Below, piece by piece: positions 1 through 5,139 of a stretch of DNA of 7,786 nucleotides (its first letter is position 1; each line of letters begins with the position of its first letter). Origin of the DNA: CSP1-5 sp964348275 (GTDB lineage: Bacteria; Methylomirabilota; Methylomirabilia; Methylomirabilales; CSP1-5); contig CAYGBT010000090.1 of assembly GCA_964348275.1 (NCBI GenBank), positions 1 to 7,786 on the forward strand. Direction: 5' to 3'. The position numbers and the translations under genes were made by a program. Under the pieces are notes generated by a model. The model did no database searches and was not told the DNA's origin. It saw only the letters and a program-made list of their open reading frames with translations.

Positions 1-169
1 CACGGGGATATCGCCGCCTGCCACCCTGTTCTTGTCCCACGGTCACTCCCCTTGGGGATTCTCAGCCCAGGACCGGCACCTCGTGACGGGTCTGGATCGT
101 CCGGTCCCGCTTCATCTCTTGGATCTCTGGAAGTCTGAGGTTCGTTTTCTCTTCGAGGCCACCGAGCAA
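1..169 (-). pseudogene. Possible secretin (T2SS/type IV pilus/Tad type) C-terminal remnant
   Basis: On the minus strand, the open frame from 208 down to a TGA at 62-64 reads ...RLLGGLEEKTN... and then ...RTIQTRHEVPVLG. Secretins share a core pattern of (L/I)GGL, a charged loop, and VP(V/L)LGDIP. After VPVLG the frame stops, but about 50 nt further on, at 15-1, the minus strand reads GDIPV, out of frame, at the window edge. I infer a secretin beta-domain fragment interrupted by a roughly 50-nt insertion or rearrangement. No start codon, N0/N1 domain or signal peptide is visible. The frame is closed upstream by a TAA at 209-211. The match is short, so chance similarity remains possible. Confidence 0.32.
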
Positions 170-413
170 CCGGTATGCCAGATAAAGACAAGTTTGTTTT
201 ACAATAACTTAACGGTCTCCCGAGGTCTTCGTTGACCAATTTTCGGCAGGGAACATTGCGGAGGAACGGAAGGTGATACTTGCGTTTTCGATACCTAGCC
301 GGTGGCCCATGGCCGTCTAGACAAGCAAAGCGAATCCGTACCGCTAGCGGGATGTGTGGGATTGACTGCGCGGTCCCGTGATCTAAGAGACAAAAAGGAA
401 ACGGTTCCCCATC

Positions 414-441
414 CGTGAGGTGTTGAGCATCAAGCCTCACG
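414..441. repeat. Two-tier hairpin
   Basis: CGTGAGG (414-420) pairs with CCTCACG (435-441). Inside it, TTGA (423-426) pairs with TCAA (430-433) around a GCA loop, separated from the outer stem by a small internal loop. No T-run follows, so it is not a standard intrinsic terminator on either strand. It could be an RNA structure or a protein-binding dyad. Confidence 0.45.
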
Positions 442-562
442 CGTGATAGATTCTCGCTATGGAACCGGGGAAAATACCAAAACAAAAATGCAGACACGGT
501 CCCTTGCGGCAGCATGTCGCGGAGGATTTTCTGTTGGGAGGAGGTTGCCAGTAATGAATCTT

Positions 563-578
563 GAGCAGCACTCTGCTC
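563..578. repeat. Perfect 6-bp hairpin
   Basis: GAGCAG (563-568) and CTGCTC (573-578) flank the loop CACT. The hairpin lies 17 nt before the AGGAGG of the decayed PilZ gene. There is no T-run. Its role is unknown. Confidence 0.35.
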
Positions 579-608
579 GCACCTGACGCAGGGCAGGAGG
601 TAGGACAT

Positions 609-760
609 ATACGCAGAAGAACTATCGAACGGAGACAGGCGCCGCCATTTCCGGTGGTGGGTATGCGGGCCCGTGGGGTGCGTCGCCCCCGACCACAAGG
701 TCTCCGTCCTGCGTATCAGTCAGGGCAAAGCCCTGATCGAACATCCCCTCTCTCTCAGCC
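609..760 (+). pseudogene. Frameshifted PilZ-domain remnant
   Basis: Two overlapping frames together rebuild the N-terminal half of a PilZ domain, the c-di-GMP-binding beta-barrel. The first (609 on) reads IRRRTIERRQAPPFPVVG, which resembles the basic RxxxR entry segment, with the second Arg apparently replaced by Pro. About 80-90 nt later a different frame reads VSVLRISQGKALIEHPL. This aligns residue for residue with ASILNISLSGALIEHAE of the intact PilZ protein at 5438-5872, and the NxSxxG box has become RxSxxK. The expected start is ATA at 609, 8 nt after AGGAGG (595-600), which suggests a lost ATG. The C-terminal half cannot be followed. Start loss, a frameshift and key-residue loss together make this a dead gene. 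Confidence 0.6.
720..736. repeat. Perfect 7-bp hairpin
   Basis: TCAGGGC (720-726), loop AAA, GCCCTGA (730-736). It lies inside the PilZ remnant, at the segment matching the NxSxxG box. No T-run follows. It may be an incidental palindrome produced during decay. Confidence 0.35.
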
Positions 761-874
761 CTTGCCATCCAGCCATCCCCTCCCCCTTTTTGCCGAGGCG
801 GGGTTGTAACCCAGCGAGGACCAAATCAAAGAACAAAAAAGATCGGGCGCTCCCGCCAGCAACGAAATGTCTAA

Positions 875-906
875 CACTTGACACCCCGTGCCAAGTGAGA
901 AATACT
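875..906 (+). promoter_or_regulatory. Candidate sigma-70-type promoter with overlapping dyad
   Basis: A perfect TTGACA (878-883) is followed after 17 nt by AATACT (901-906), a 4/6 match to TATAAT. An inverted repeat, CACTTG (875-880) and CAAGTG (892-897), overlaps the -35 and spacer and could be an operator. It would transcribe the PilZ gene at 1066 with a leader of about 150 nt. This rests on consensus matching alone. Confidence 0.35.
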
Positions 907-1003
907 AAAGGTTCTAGGGAAACGCAGCAATGGAACCCGGGTAGTAATGACAGATAGGCCTCATGGCGCTATTCCTTGCGCGCCGAGCACTCAAACGCCT
1001 TGT

Positions 1004-1018
1004 CGGACCTATGGTCCG
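1004..1018. repeat. Leader hairpin upstream of the PilZ gene
   Basis: CGGACC (1004-1009), loop TAT, GGTCCG (1013-1018). It lies 36 nt before the Shine-Dalgarno site of the PilZ gene at 1066, within the inferred long leader. No terminator-type T-run is present. Confidence 0.3.
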
Positions 1019-1065
1019 TTAGGGCGACTTGCTTTCTCGAAGGGATCCCCGTCGAGGACACTGCC

Positions 1066-1530
1066 ATGATTAACGTGATCGATCGGCGTGTCTCACCCCG
1101 CATTTCCTGCGACCTCTGGGTGGATTACGAGGTCATGGGAACCCGTACCCAGGCAGGACGGATCACCAACATTGGGACCGATGGGGTGCTCCTCACGACG
1201 CAGGGGGCGAGCCCCTCTGTTGGAACCGAACTGCTCCTCCACTTCCACCTCCCCCTCAGCAACCGTCGGGTCCAGGCAGTCGGCAAGGTGAGATGGGCAA
1301 CTCAGGGGATCGCCGGGGTGGAGTTCGGCGACCTGCGCCATCAAGCACAAGATGAGATCTGGAGGTACTATGCAAGGGAGTCAGCGCGGCAGTGGGGGGT
1401 TCGGCCACCTGAGCTTTCAGGCACAAGACGAGGTCTGGAGGTACTACGCGAGGGAGCGCTGGACGCCTGGCGCCGGCTCATAAGTGAATCAGAACGACCC
1501 TCAGGAGACACAGGCATGGAACCGGGGTAG
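1066..1530 (+). CDS. PilZ-domain protein (c-di-GMP receptor-like), 154 aa
   Basis: PilZ domains bind cyclic di-GMP and relay it to motility, pilus or polysaccharide machinery in the cytoplasm. Residues 8-12 are RVSPR, the RxxxR motif. Residues 35-40 are NIGTDG, which fits the second motif except that its usual Ser is Gly (NxGxxG). Residues 75-87 (KVRW...GVEF) form the typical closing strands. I start at ATG 1066, not the upstream TTG 976, because GAGGA (1054-1058) sits 7 nt before it and the domain begins at once. From about residue 110 the C-terminus is not PilZ-like. A roughly 76-nt tandem duplication (1310-1461) puts the repeated end out of frame, so the tail up to GMEPG is read from displaced sequence. 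Without the shift, the copy would read ...QAQDEVWRYYARERW and stop at 1483. A decayed copy of the gene follows at 1656. Binding of c-di-GMP is plausible but weakened by the Ser-to-Gly change. Confidence 0.85.
   Translation: MINVIDRRVSPRISCDLWVDYEVMGTRTQAGRITNIGTDGVLLTTQGASPSVGTELLLHFHLPLSNRRVQAVGKVRWATQGIAGVEFGDLRHQAQDEIWRYYARESARQWGVRPPELSGTRRGLEVLREGALDAWRRLISESERPSGDTGMEPG
1310..1461 (+). repeat. Tandem ~76-nt duplication inside the PilZ gene
   Basis: The sequence around 1316-1385 (TTCGG... to TACTATGCAAGGGAG) recurs 76 nt later at 1392-1461, with scattered substitutions. Key anchors are TTCGG at 1324 and 1400, and GATGAGATCTGGAGG at 1351 against GACGAGGTCTGGAGG at 1427. Because 76 is not a multiple of three, the second unit is translated out of frame. 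Confidence 0.75.
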
Positions 1531-1655
1531 GCATAGCTCTCAGCCCATCTCCGGTACAATCGAAGGCAAACGGTGCATTCACACGCCTTTTCGGGAGGAG
1601 TCCGGCCTGAGGGGCGTTTTGGTTTTGAAAAGAGCTCCTCGCCAAGGACACCGCT

Positions 1656-1990
1656 ATCAGTGATCTTGCGGATCGGCGGCGCTCACCCTGCATTTCCTGC
1701 GACCTTTCGGCAGAGTACGCAGTCGGGGGTTCCCACACCCAGGAAGGGCGGATGTTCAACATCGGGACCCCTGGGGTGCTCCTCACGACGCAGGGGGCGA
1801 GCCCCTCTGTTGGAACCGAACTGCTCCTCTGCTTTTAGGTTCCTCTCAGCAGCAGTCCGACTAGGACTGAGGGTCAACTAAGGTAGACGCCCCAGGCGAT
1901 CTCGGGCGTGGATTTTGGCTAACTGACCCTTCAGACAGAAGACGAGATGTGGATGTACTACGCGAGGGAGTGGGCACGACGAGGAGAGAC
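1656..1990 (+). pseudogene. Decayed tandem copy of the PilZ gene at 1066
   Basis: This is a paralogue of the 1066 gene lying about 590 nt downstream. Its start has become ATC (1656). The frame reads ISDLADRRRSPCISCDL, so the second Arg of RxxxR is Cys, then NIGTPGVLLTTQGASPS, and it ends at an internal TAG (1836-1838). Beyond the stop the homology continues with indels to GACGAGATGTGGATG TACTACGCGAGGGAG (1941-1970), which matches the end of the intact gene. A block of 58 nt (1772-1829) is identical to 1182-1239. The upstream Shine-Dalgarno region is also recognisable (CCAAGGACACC against TCGAGGACACT). Start loss, a nonsense codon and indels make it non-functional. Its last codons run in frame into the next gene. 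Confidence 0.85.
1772..1829 (+). repeat. 58-nt perfect repeat of 1182-1239
   Basis: This block is identical to 1182-1239 at every base, while the flanks differ at many positions. It spans the codons GVLLTTQGASPSVGTELLL. It looks like a patch of recent gene conversion, or of strong constraint, between the intact PilZ gene and its dead copy. Confidence 0.8.
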
Positions 1991-1994
1991 AGAT

Positions 1995-2300
1995 ATGGAC
2001 ATGGGGAAAATCGAAGCGTTGGTACAACATATCAGCCACATAATCGAGCGGGCATATACGGAGGCAACTAACGAAGAAAGAGACCCGGGGGATATAGCAG
2101 AGATTGGGGTAAATGTTGTGATCCGTGGCTTGGCACTCGTGCTAGCCCATTACATATGGCACTCCGCCCACCGGCATCGCTTGCCTTCCCGCGAGGAGAA
2201 GGAAAAAATACGGAACCAGATTGCGGATGAAATCGGGGAGTCTGTACGAGTGCTCATTGCACAGCATGTTGCAGGAATAAAGGTCCTCGGACGGGATTGA
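1995..2300 (+). CDS. Hypothetical small helical protein, 101 aa
   Basis: I do not recognise this family. ATG 1995 is chosen because GAGGAGAG (1981-1988) precedes it by 6 nt. The frame is open upstream to 1947, but that part (WMYYAREWARR) is only the tail of the PilZ pseudogene. The protein begins MDMGKIEALVQHISH and appears mostly alpha-helical. A moderately hydrophobic stretch, IRGLALVLAHYIW, lies around residues 41-53. A charged middle (SREEKEKIRNQ) and an amphipathic end follow. There is no signal peptide, Cys pair or catalytic motif. A GAGGAGG right at the stop (2299-2305) suggests another gene once followed, but only the broken frame 2364-2616 is there now. Confidence 0.6.
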   Translation: MDMGKIEALVQHISHIIERAYTEATNEERDPGDIAEIGVNVVIRGLALVLAHYIWHSAHRHRLPSREEKEKIRNQIADEIGESVRVLIAQHVAGIKVLGRD

Positions 2301-2363
2301 GGAGGTACCGTCGATAAGCTTGAAGCAATTCTGCAGCGCGAGGACGAAGATAATCTATGACCA

Positions 2364-2616
2364 TTGGCAAGTAATAGACTGTTCTCGTTCACACAGCTGG
2401 ACAACGTAAGAAAGCGGGTCTATGGACTGACCAAGGACGAGTTCTCTGAAGACGACATCCGGTCGGATTGTCAAATAAGACAATCAAAGAGGTACGTCGA
2501 AGGGAACTGAAAAGGCAGGCAACCGATGAGCCTGAGGTTTTTTTGACGATGAAGACGAAGAGGAAGAGGGACGATCCCTAGAGAACAAGCTTGACTTCAT
2601 TGGAAGTGACTTTTGA
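2364..2616 (+). pseudogene. Broken acidic reading frame
   Basis: Three frames in succession give coding-like protein. From TTG 2364: ASNRLFSFTQLDNVRKRVYG, then TKDEFSEDDIRS. From about 2465, shifted: LSNKTIKEVRRRELKRQ, then TDEPEVF. After a run of seven T (2538-2544), shifted again: FDDEDEEEEGRSLENK, ending GSDF and TGA 2614-2616. The lysine/arginine-rich then acidic pattern carries smoothly across both joins, which suggests one ancestral gene with two frameshifts. The family is not recognised. An orphan open frame just upstream (2301-2360, ending REDEDNL) may be its former N-terminus. A low-complexity chance frame is the alternative. Confidence 0.3.
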
Positions 2617-2687
2617 AAAAGATAGATTTCCCTGAACAGAGACTTCTGATTACTGGGCAGGAGACTGCTAAGACGTTGAACTAGATA

Positions 2688-2718
2688 TTGCTTGGTCTTT
2701 TGGTATATTTGTTATATT
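2688..2718 (+). promoter_or_regulatory. AT-rich promoter-like stretch
   Basis: TATATT occurs twice (2704-2709 and 2713-2718) in an AT-rich patch unlike its neighbours. Weak -35 candidates are TTGCTT (2688-2693, 19-nt spacing to the second TATATT) and TTGGTC (2692-2697, 15 nt). It sits just before the AGGAGG of the three-gene cluster. A weaker sigma-54-like alternative with GG-N10-GC geometry lies at 2654-2669 (TGGGCA, then CTGCT). Confidence 0.3.
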
Positions 2719-2746
2719 GATTTTCAGCTAGGAGGTCCTTCGACCC

Positions 2747-2848
2747 GTGTTCTTGCGAAAGGGGCTCCTGTCGAACCAGGAGGTGCTGGAGGAGGCCAAG
2801 GCGGTGCAGCGGGAGATGGAGGGGAAACGAGGGCGAGGCGATGCCTAA
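2747..2848 (+). CDS. Hypothetical 33-aa protein, first of an overlapping trio
   Basis: A GTG start at 2747 follows AGGAGG (2730-2735) at a slightly long 11-nt spacing. The product MFLRKGLLSNQEVLEEAKAV... is a charged amphipathic helix with a basic end (GKRGRGDA). The stop TAA (2846-2848) overlaps the ATG of the next gene by 8 nt, the pattern expected for translational coupling, and this is the main reason to call it. The frame is closed upstream by TAG at 2729, so the protein cannot be much longer. The family and function are unknown. Confidence 0.5.
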   Translation: MFLRKGLLSNQEVLEEAKAVQREMEGKRGRGDA

Positions 2849-3104
2849 AAGGAAACAAATTACGGAAGAGGATGTCCGGCTGATGGAAAAGCACTTGCGG
2901 CAAGCCAACCGCCAGGCCGAGACACTTCGGAGACACATGGTTTCCCACCTGTTTGAGCATGAAGACCTGTTGCGGGCAAGGGCGGCCCGTGCTGATCCCG
3001 AATTAGCGTCACTCTATAGGCTGCACAAAGTGCTGGATGACCTTTTCACCGCGCATGAGGTGCCGGGACCGATGGGTGGGAAGACGAAGGGGAGTGAGCG
3101 ATGA
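2841..3104 (+). CDS. Hypothetical charged helical protein, 87 aa
   Basis: The sequence MPKRKQITEEDVRLMEKHL... is rich in Arg, Glu, His and Leu and appears almost wholly helical, with a coiled-coil flavour over residues 8-60. There is no membrane segment, signal peptide or Cys. ATG 2841 overlaps the end of the 33-aa frame. GGGCGAGG (2831-2838) upstream is a weak Shine-Dalgarno, so coupling from the first gene is likely. The stop overlaps the next start as ATGA (3101-3104). I do not recognise the family. The context suggests it is made together with its two neighbours, perhaps as partners. Confidence 0.65.
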   Translation: MPKRKQITEEDVRLMEKHLRQANRQAETLRRHMVSHLFEHEDLLRARAARADPELASLYRLHKVLDDLFTAHEVPGPMGGKTKGSER

Positions 3105-3460
3105 GAGACGAAAAAGCGAGAGACCTGACGCAGAAGGCGAGGATAGAGATTTTAGTCGTGCTTGGCAGGCTGATAGACACCTGCTTCCGGGAAGGCCAAG
3201 ATCCTTGGAAAGCTGGTTCTATGGTTCGGGCCGCGCTGTGCGGGGCTCTTGCCGACGCTTCGGCGGGGGCGAAAAAGGTTGAGACGGACTCGGAATTGGT
3301 GGACAGACTGGCAGGCGAATTTTGGCGTGCGGCAGCGGATATTTTCCAGCATTACGAGGTGATTTTGACTGGCCCGACGCAGAGAATACAAAATCAGATG
3401 GGTGGACTTGGAGAATCTCAGAATCGGGTAAGAAGTCAGACAGGCCTGCAATCCGGTTGA
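3101..3460 (+). CDS. Hypothetical protein, 119 aa, last of the overlapping trio
   Basis: ATG 3101 sits in an ATGA overlap with the previous stop, preceded by GGGGAGTGAG as Shine-Dalgarno. Residues 1-90 look helical (MRDEKARDLTQKARIEILVV...), with an Ala-rich section, MVRAALCGALADASAGA, and a conserved-looking FWRAAADIF. The last 30 residues (GPTQRIQNQMGG...) are polar and probably flexible. No membrane segment, metal-binding pair or known motif is visible. The family is unknown. A tandem 11-bp repeat starts at the stop codon. Confidence 0.6.
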   Translation: MRDEKARDLTQKARIEILVVLGRLIDTCFREGQDPWKAGSMVRAALCGALADASAGAKKVETDSELVDRLAGEFWRAAADIFQHYEVILTGPTQRIQNQMGGLGESQNRVRSQTGLQSG

Positions 3461-3481
3461 CTTTGCCAGTACTTTGCCAGA
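3460..3481 (+). repeat. Tandem 11-bp direct repeat
   Basis: ACTTTGCCAGT (3460-3470) is followed directly by ACTTTGCCAGA (3471-3481), matching at 10 of 11 positions. One helical turn of spacing would suit two protein-binding half-sites on one DNA face. It could equally be a slippage product. Confidence 0.45.
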
Positions 3482-3983
3482 ACTATCGAACAGTGAGAGA
3501 GAACCACGAGAGAAGTAAACCTGTCGGATAGGGGCTAACGCTTGGGGGTTATGCCGATAGCTCCCGGTGGTGTTATGTTGAGACGCCTCAGACTCAGGAC
3601 TCAGAATAAAACGCCTTCCCAGGCCATACCATTCTCCAGAACGCCTCTGAATGCTTGGTGCGCCGTCGATTGTGCCGGACGTAGGCTATGAGCTCTGCTT
3701 ACTCCGGTTCCATCCCTGCCGCTCCTGGAGGGGGTGTAAGTATCCCCGACTGGGCAAGAGGTGTCAAGGACTAGGACCTCATGCCTCAGCCTGCTTCTCC
3801 AGGACACGTCCAAGCCCCAGGACTCAATATCATGATCATGCAAACATTGCAATGGCTAGGCAAGATGTGCATGGGGCGATCCCCCCTTTGCTAGTTTCCT
3901 TCGCCTTCCGTTTAAGATCTCTGGGTTCAGACTTCCTTTGATAATTGAGAAAGTTACACGGCTCTGGCGATCAAGATTCGAAG
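3482..3983. other. No recognisable gene
   Basis: Open frames occur on both strands (for example 3651-3941 plus, 3601-3852 minus). They are rich in Cys, Arg, Ser and Pro, lack ribosome-binding sites and show no domain. I see no transposase, tRNA or terminator. Minor features are a short repeat of ACTCAG around 3588-3602 and a CATGATCATG palindrome (3831-3840). Confidence 0.45.
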
Positions 3984-4000
3984 CTGGCATGGGCCTTGCC
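3984..4000 (+). promoter_or_regulatory. Sigma-54-type promoter candidate for the DksA/TraR gene
   Basis: CTGGCATGGGCCTTGCC has the exact GG-N10-GC spacing and differs from YTGGCACGRNNNTTGCW at only two specified positions (C to T in -24, W to C in -12). Transcription would begin near 4011, giving a leader of about 50 nt before ATG 4064. This supports that start over the upstream TTG 3938. Confidence 0.5.
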
Positions 4001-4063
4001 CAGATAGCAGATGTTCAGCTTCGTATAGCGGTTTACCTACCCGCGAATGGAGAGAGCCGGGAG

Positions 4064-4420
4064 ATGGGGAAGCGGACTGCGCTGGCTCGCCGGATAACAC
4101 AAGAGAGACAGGCCATTCAGATGCAATTGAGGAAGATGGTCCGGCAAACGATGAATGGCTTATCGGTAGGCCAGGACTTATCCGATGATCTTTCACGAGA
4201 TGTGTTGGAGCATGTGGAGCGAGGACTCCTAAAAGAGCAGGAAGCGAGGACGTGTGAACTCTTGACCTCCCGGATCAAGGCCCTGGATCAGGCCTGGGCG
4301 AATCTCCAGCGGGGGACCTACGGCATCTGCCGGCTGTGCGGGAAGCAAATCCCTTGGAAACGATTGGAGGCAGTGCCCGGCACGACCTTCTGTGTCTCCT
4401 GCCAGGAGGTGGTGGAATAG
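4064..4420 (+). CDS. DksA/TraR-family C4 zinc-finger protein, 118 aa
   Basis: Members of this family bind the secondary channel of RNA polymerase and tune transcription, often with ppGpp. A zinc finger of four Cys is clear: C89-x2-C92 and C110-x2-C113, in the typical context RGTYGICRLCGKQIPWKRLEA. Residues 1-80 form the long helical part expected to make the coiled coil. The acidic DxxDxA tip motif of classical DksA is not evident, so its effect on polymerase cannot be assumed. The length is normal for the small TraR/YbiI-like branch and shorter than E. coli DksA. I chose ATG 4064 because GGAGAG (4049-4054) lies 9 nt upstream and a sigma-54-like promoter (3984-4000) lies between it and the alternative TTG 3938. 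Family assignment is firm; the exact role is not. Confidence 0.88.
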   Translation: MGKRTALARRITQERQAIQMQLRKMVRQTMNGLSVGQDLSDDLSRDVLEHVERGLLKEQEARTCELLTSRIKALDQAWANLQRGTYGICRLCGKQIPWKRLEAVPGTTFCVSCQEVVE

Positions 4421-4437
4421 ATACCTACTCCTTTCCT

Positions 4438-4451
4438 GGCCTTCACAGGCC
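4438..4451. repeat. Short GC-rich hairpin downstream of the DksA/TraR gene
   Basis: GGCCT (4438-4442), loop TCAC, AGGCC (4447-4451), 18 nt after the stop. There is no T-run, so termination is doubtful. Confidence 0.25.
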
Positions 4452-4539
4452 TTGAGGATTCCATGGAGATTGCTGATCAATCTTTCTCGCAGTGAGAGAC
4501 ACCCGAAGGCCGAGCGGCATATTCGGCGGGGCCCAGACG

Positions 4540-4953
4540 ATGGCTCAAGCGTTGAAGCATGGAAGTATCATTTACTGGATCGTCAATCGACGCTTCAGCG
4601 ATCTCCAACAGGAATTGACCAGGATCCTGCAGCCCCTCCCTCAGGTCCAGGTGATTATCGACCGTCGAGGCCGAGAGCGGCGGCCAGAATGTGGGCCTAT
4701 GGGAACAGATCGGTGGAAAGGCAATGATCTGCCTCAGACGCACCTGCCCGACCACGCCATAGACCGGATGGTCTTGACCCTCCTCTGCCAGATAGACTGG
4801 GGAACTCCGCTCCCTGAAGCCCTGGAATCCCGTGTCTTGCGTTATTTTCCGGTGGGGCCGACCGAGGAAATGGTGGCATGGTGGGAGGGCGTGGATGGCA
4901 AGAAAGTTCGCATCAACCATCTGCCGCTGATCTCACTCAAGCGGACGGGGTAG
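4540..4953 (+). CDS. Hypothetical protein with DRRxxERR motif, 137 aa
   Basis: The N-terminus (SIIYWIVNRRFSDLQQELTRI, then VQVIIDRRGRERR at about residues 36-48) is one beta-alpha-beta unit ending in an Arg-rich motif. I recall similar short units, with DRR(x)nERR after a hydrophobic strand, in small uncharacterised proteins of environmental bacteria. The C-terminal half (AIDRMVLTLLCQIDWGTPLP...MVAWWEGVDGKKVRINHLPL) is soluble and tryptophan-rich. No catalytic or metal site is evident. ATG 4540 is preferred over GTG 4492 because the conserved-looking part begins just after it. Its Shine-Dalgarno (GGCGGGG) is poor, so the start is uncertain. The function is unknown. It lies 119 nt after the DksA/TraR gene with no clear promoter of its own, so co-transcription is possible. 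Confidence 0.65.
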   Translation: MAQALKHGSIIYWIVNRRFSDLQQELTRILQPLPQVQVIIDRRGRERRPECGPMGTDRWKGNDLPQTHLPDHAIDRMVLTLLCQIDWGTPLPEALESRVLRYFPVGPTEEMVAWWEGVDGKKVRINHLPLISLKRTG

Positions 4954-4986
4954 CGGTTATCGACCGTTCCTCTCTCAAACTCCGAC

Positions 4987-5004
4987 GGGGCAATACCATG
5001 CCCC
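4987..5004 (+). terminator. Weak terminator-like hairpin
   Basis: GGGGCA (4987-4992), loop ATACCA, TGCCCC (4999-5004), then TTACCTTT. It lies 33 nt after the stop of the 4540 gene. The stem is perfect, but the T-run is broken, so intrinsic termination would be inefficient. Confidence 0.35.
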
Positions 5005-5139
5005 TTACCTTTGGAAGCACGACGTTCTTGCTAAGACCTCGCGTGCTCCTGTTCCCAAACCCGGCACACTTCTCTTCGGTTCGGGCATGATAGGGACGGG
5101 CCTCATCGCCAGGAGAGGGAGCCGCCGGAAGTAGGAACC

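Larger units (their letters stand above)
212..608. other. Gene-free stretch with hairpins
   Basis: I find no coding region I can support here on either strand. The short open frames lack Shine-Dalgarno sites and recognisable motifs. The stretch contains two perfect or near-perfect hairpins (414-441 and 563-578), one copy of a short recurring sequence ATGGAACCGGGG (459-470), and an AGGAGG at 595-600. That AGGAGG probably belonged to the decayed PilZ gene that follows. Confidence 0.5.

Noticed and set aside
32..235. Plus-strand 67-aa open frame
   Set aside because: TTG start without ribosome-binding site. It is antisense to the secretin-like reading, which explains its openness.
661..740. c-di-GMP riboswitch, prompted by AGGGCAAAGCC and nearby PilZ genes
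   Set aside because: The rest of the GEMM core (GNAA receptor, GGACGCAAAGCC) is missing, and the segment is explained as a PilZ remnant.
673..957. 94-aa plus-strand open frame as a separate gene
   Set aside because: Only its first third matches anything, and that part is the second half of the frameshifted PilZ remnant. The rest is Pro/Lys-rich without pattern.
964..980. Sigma-54-like TGGCGC...CTTGCG upstream of the PilZ gene
   Set aside because: Spacing is GG-N11-GC, one base too long for sigma-54.
1573..1881. 102-aa plus-strand open frame over the second PilZ copy
   Set aside because: It is a different frame from the PilZ homology, which is in the frame of 1656.
3651..3941. 96-aa plus-strand open frame
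   Set aside because: Unusual Cys/Arg/Pro-rich composition, no ribosome-binding site and no motif. Probably chance.
3938..4063. N-terminal extension of the DksA/TraR protein from TTG 3938
   Set aside because: No Shine-Dalgarno, the residues do not look like the family, and a sigma-54-like promoter lies inside it.
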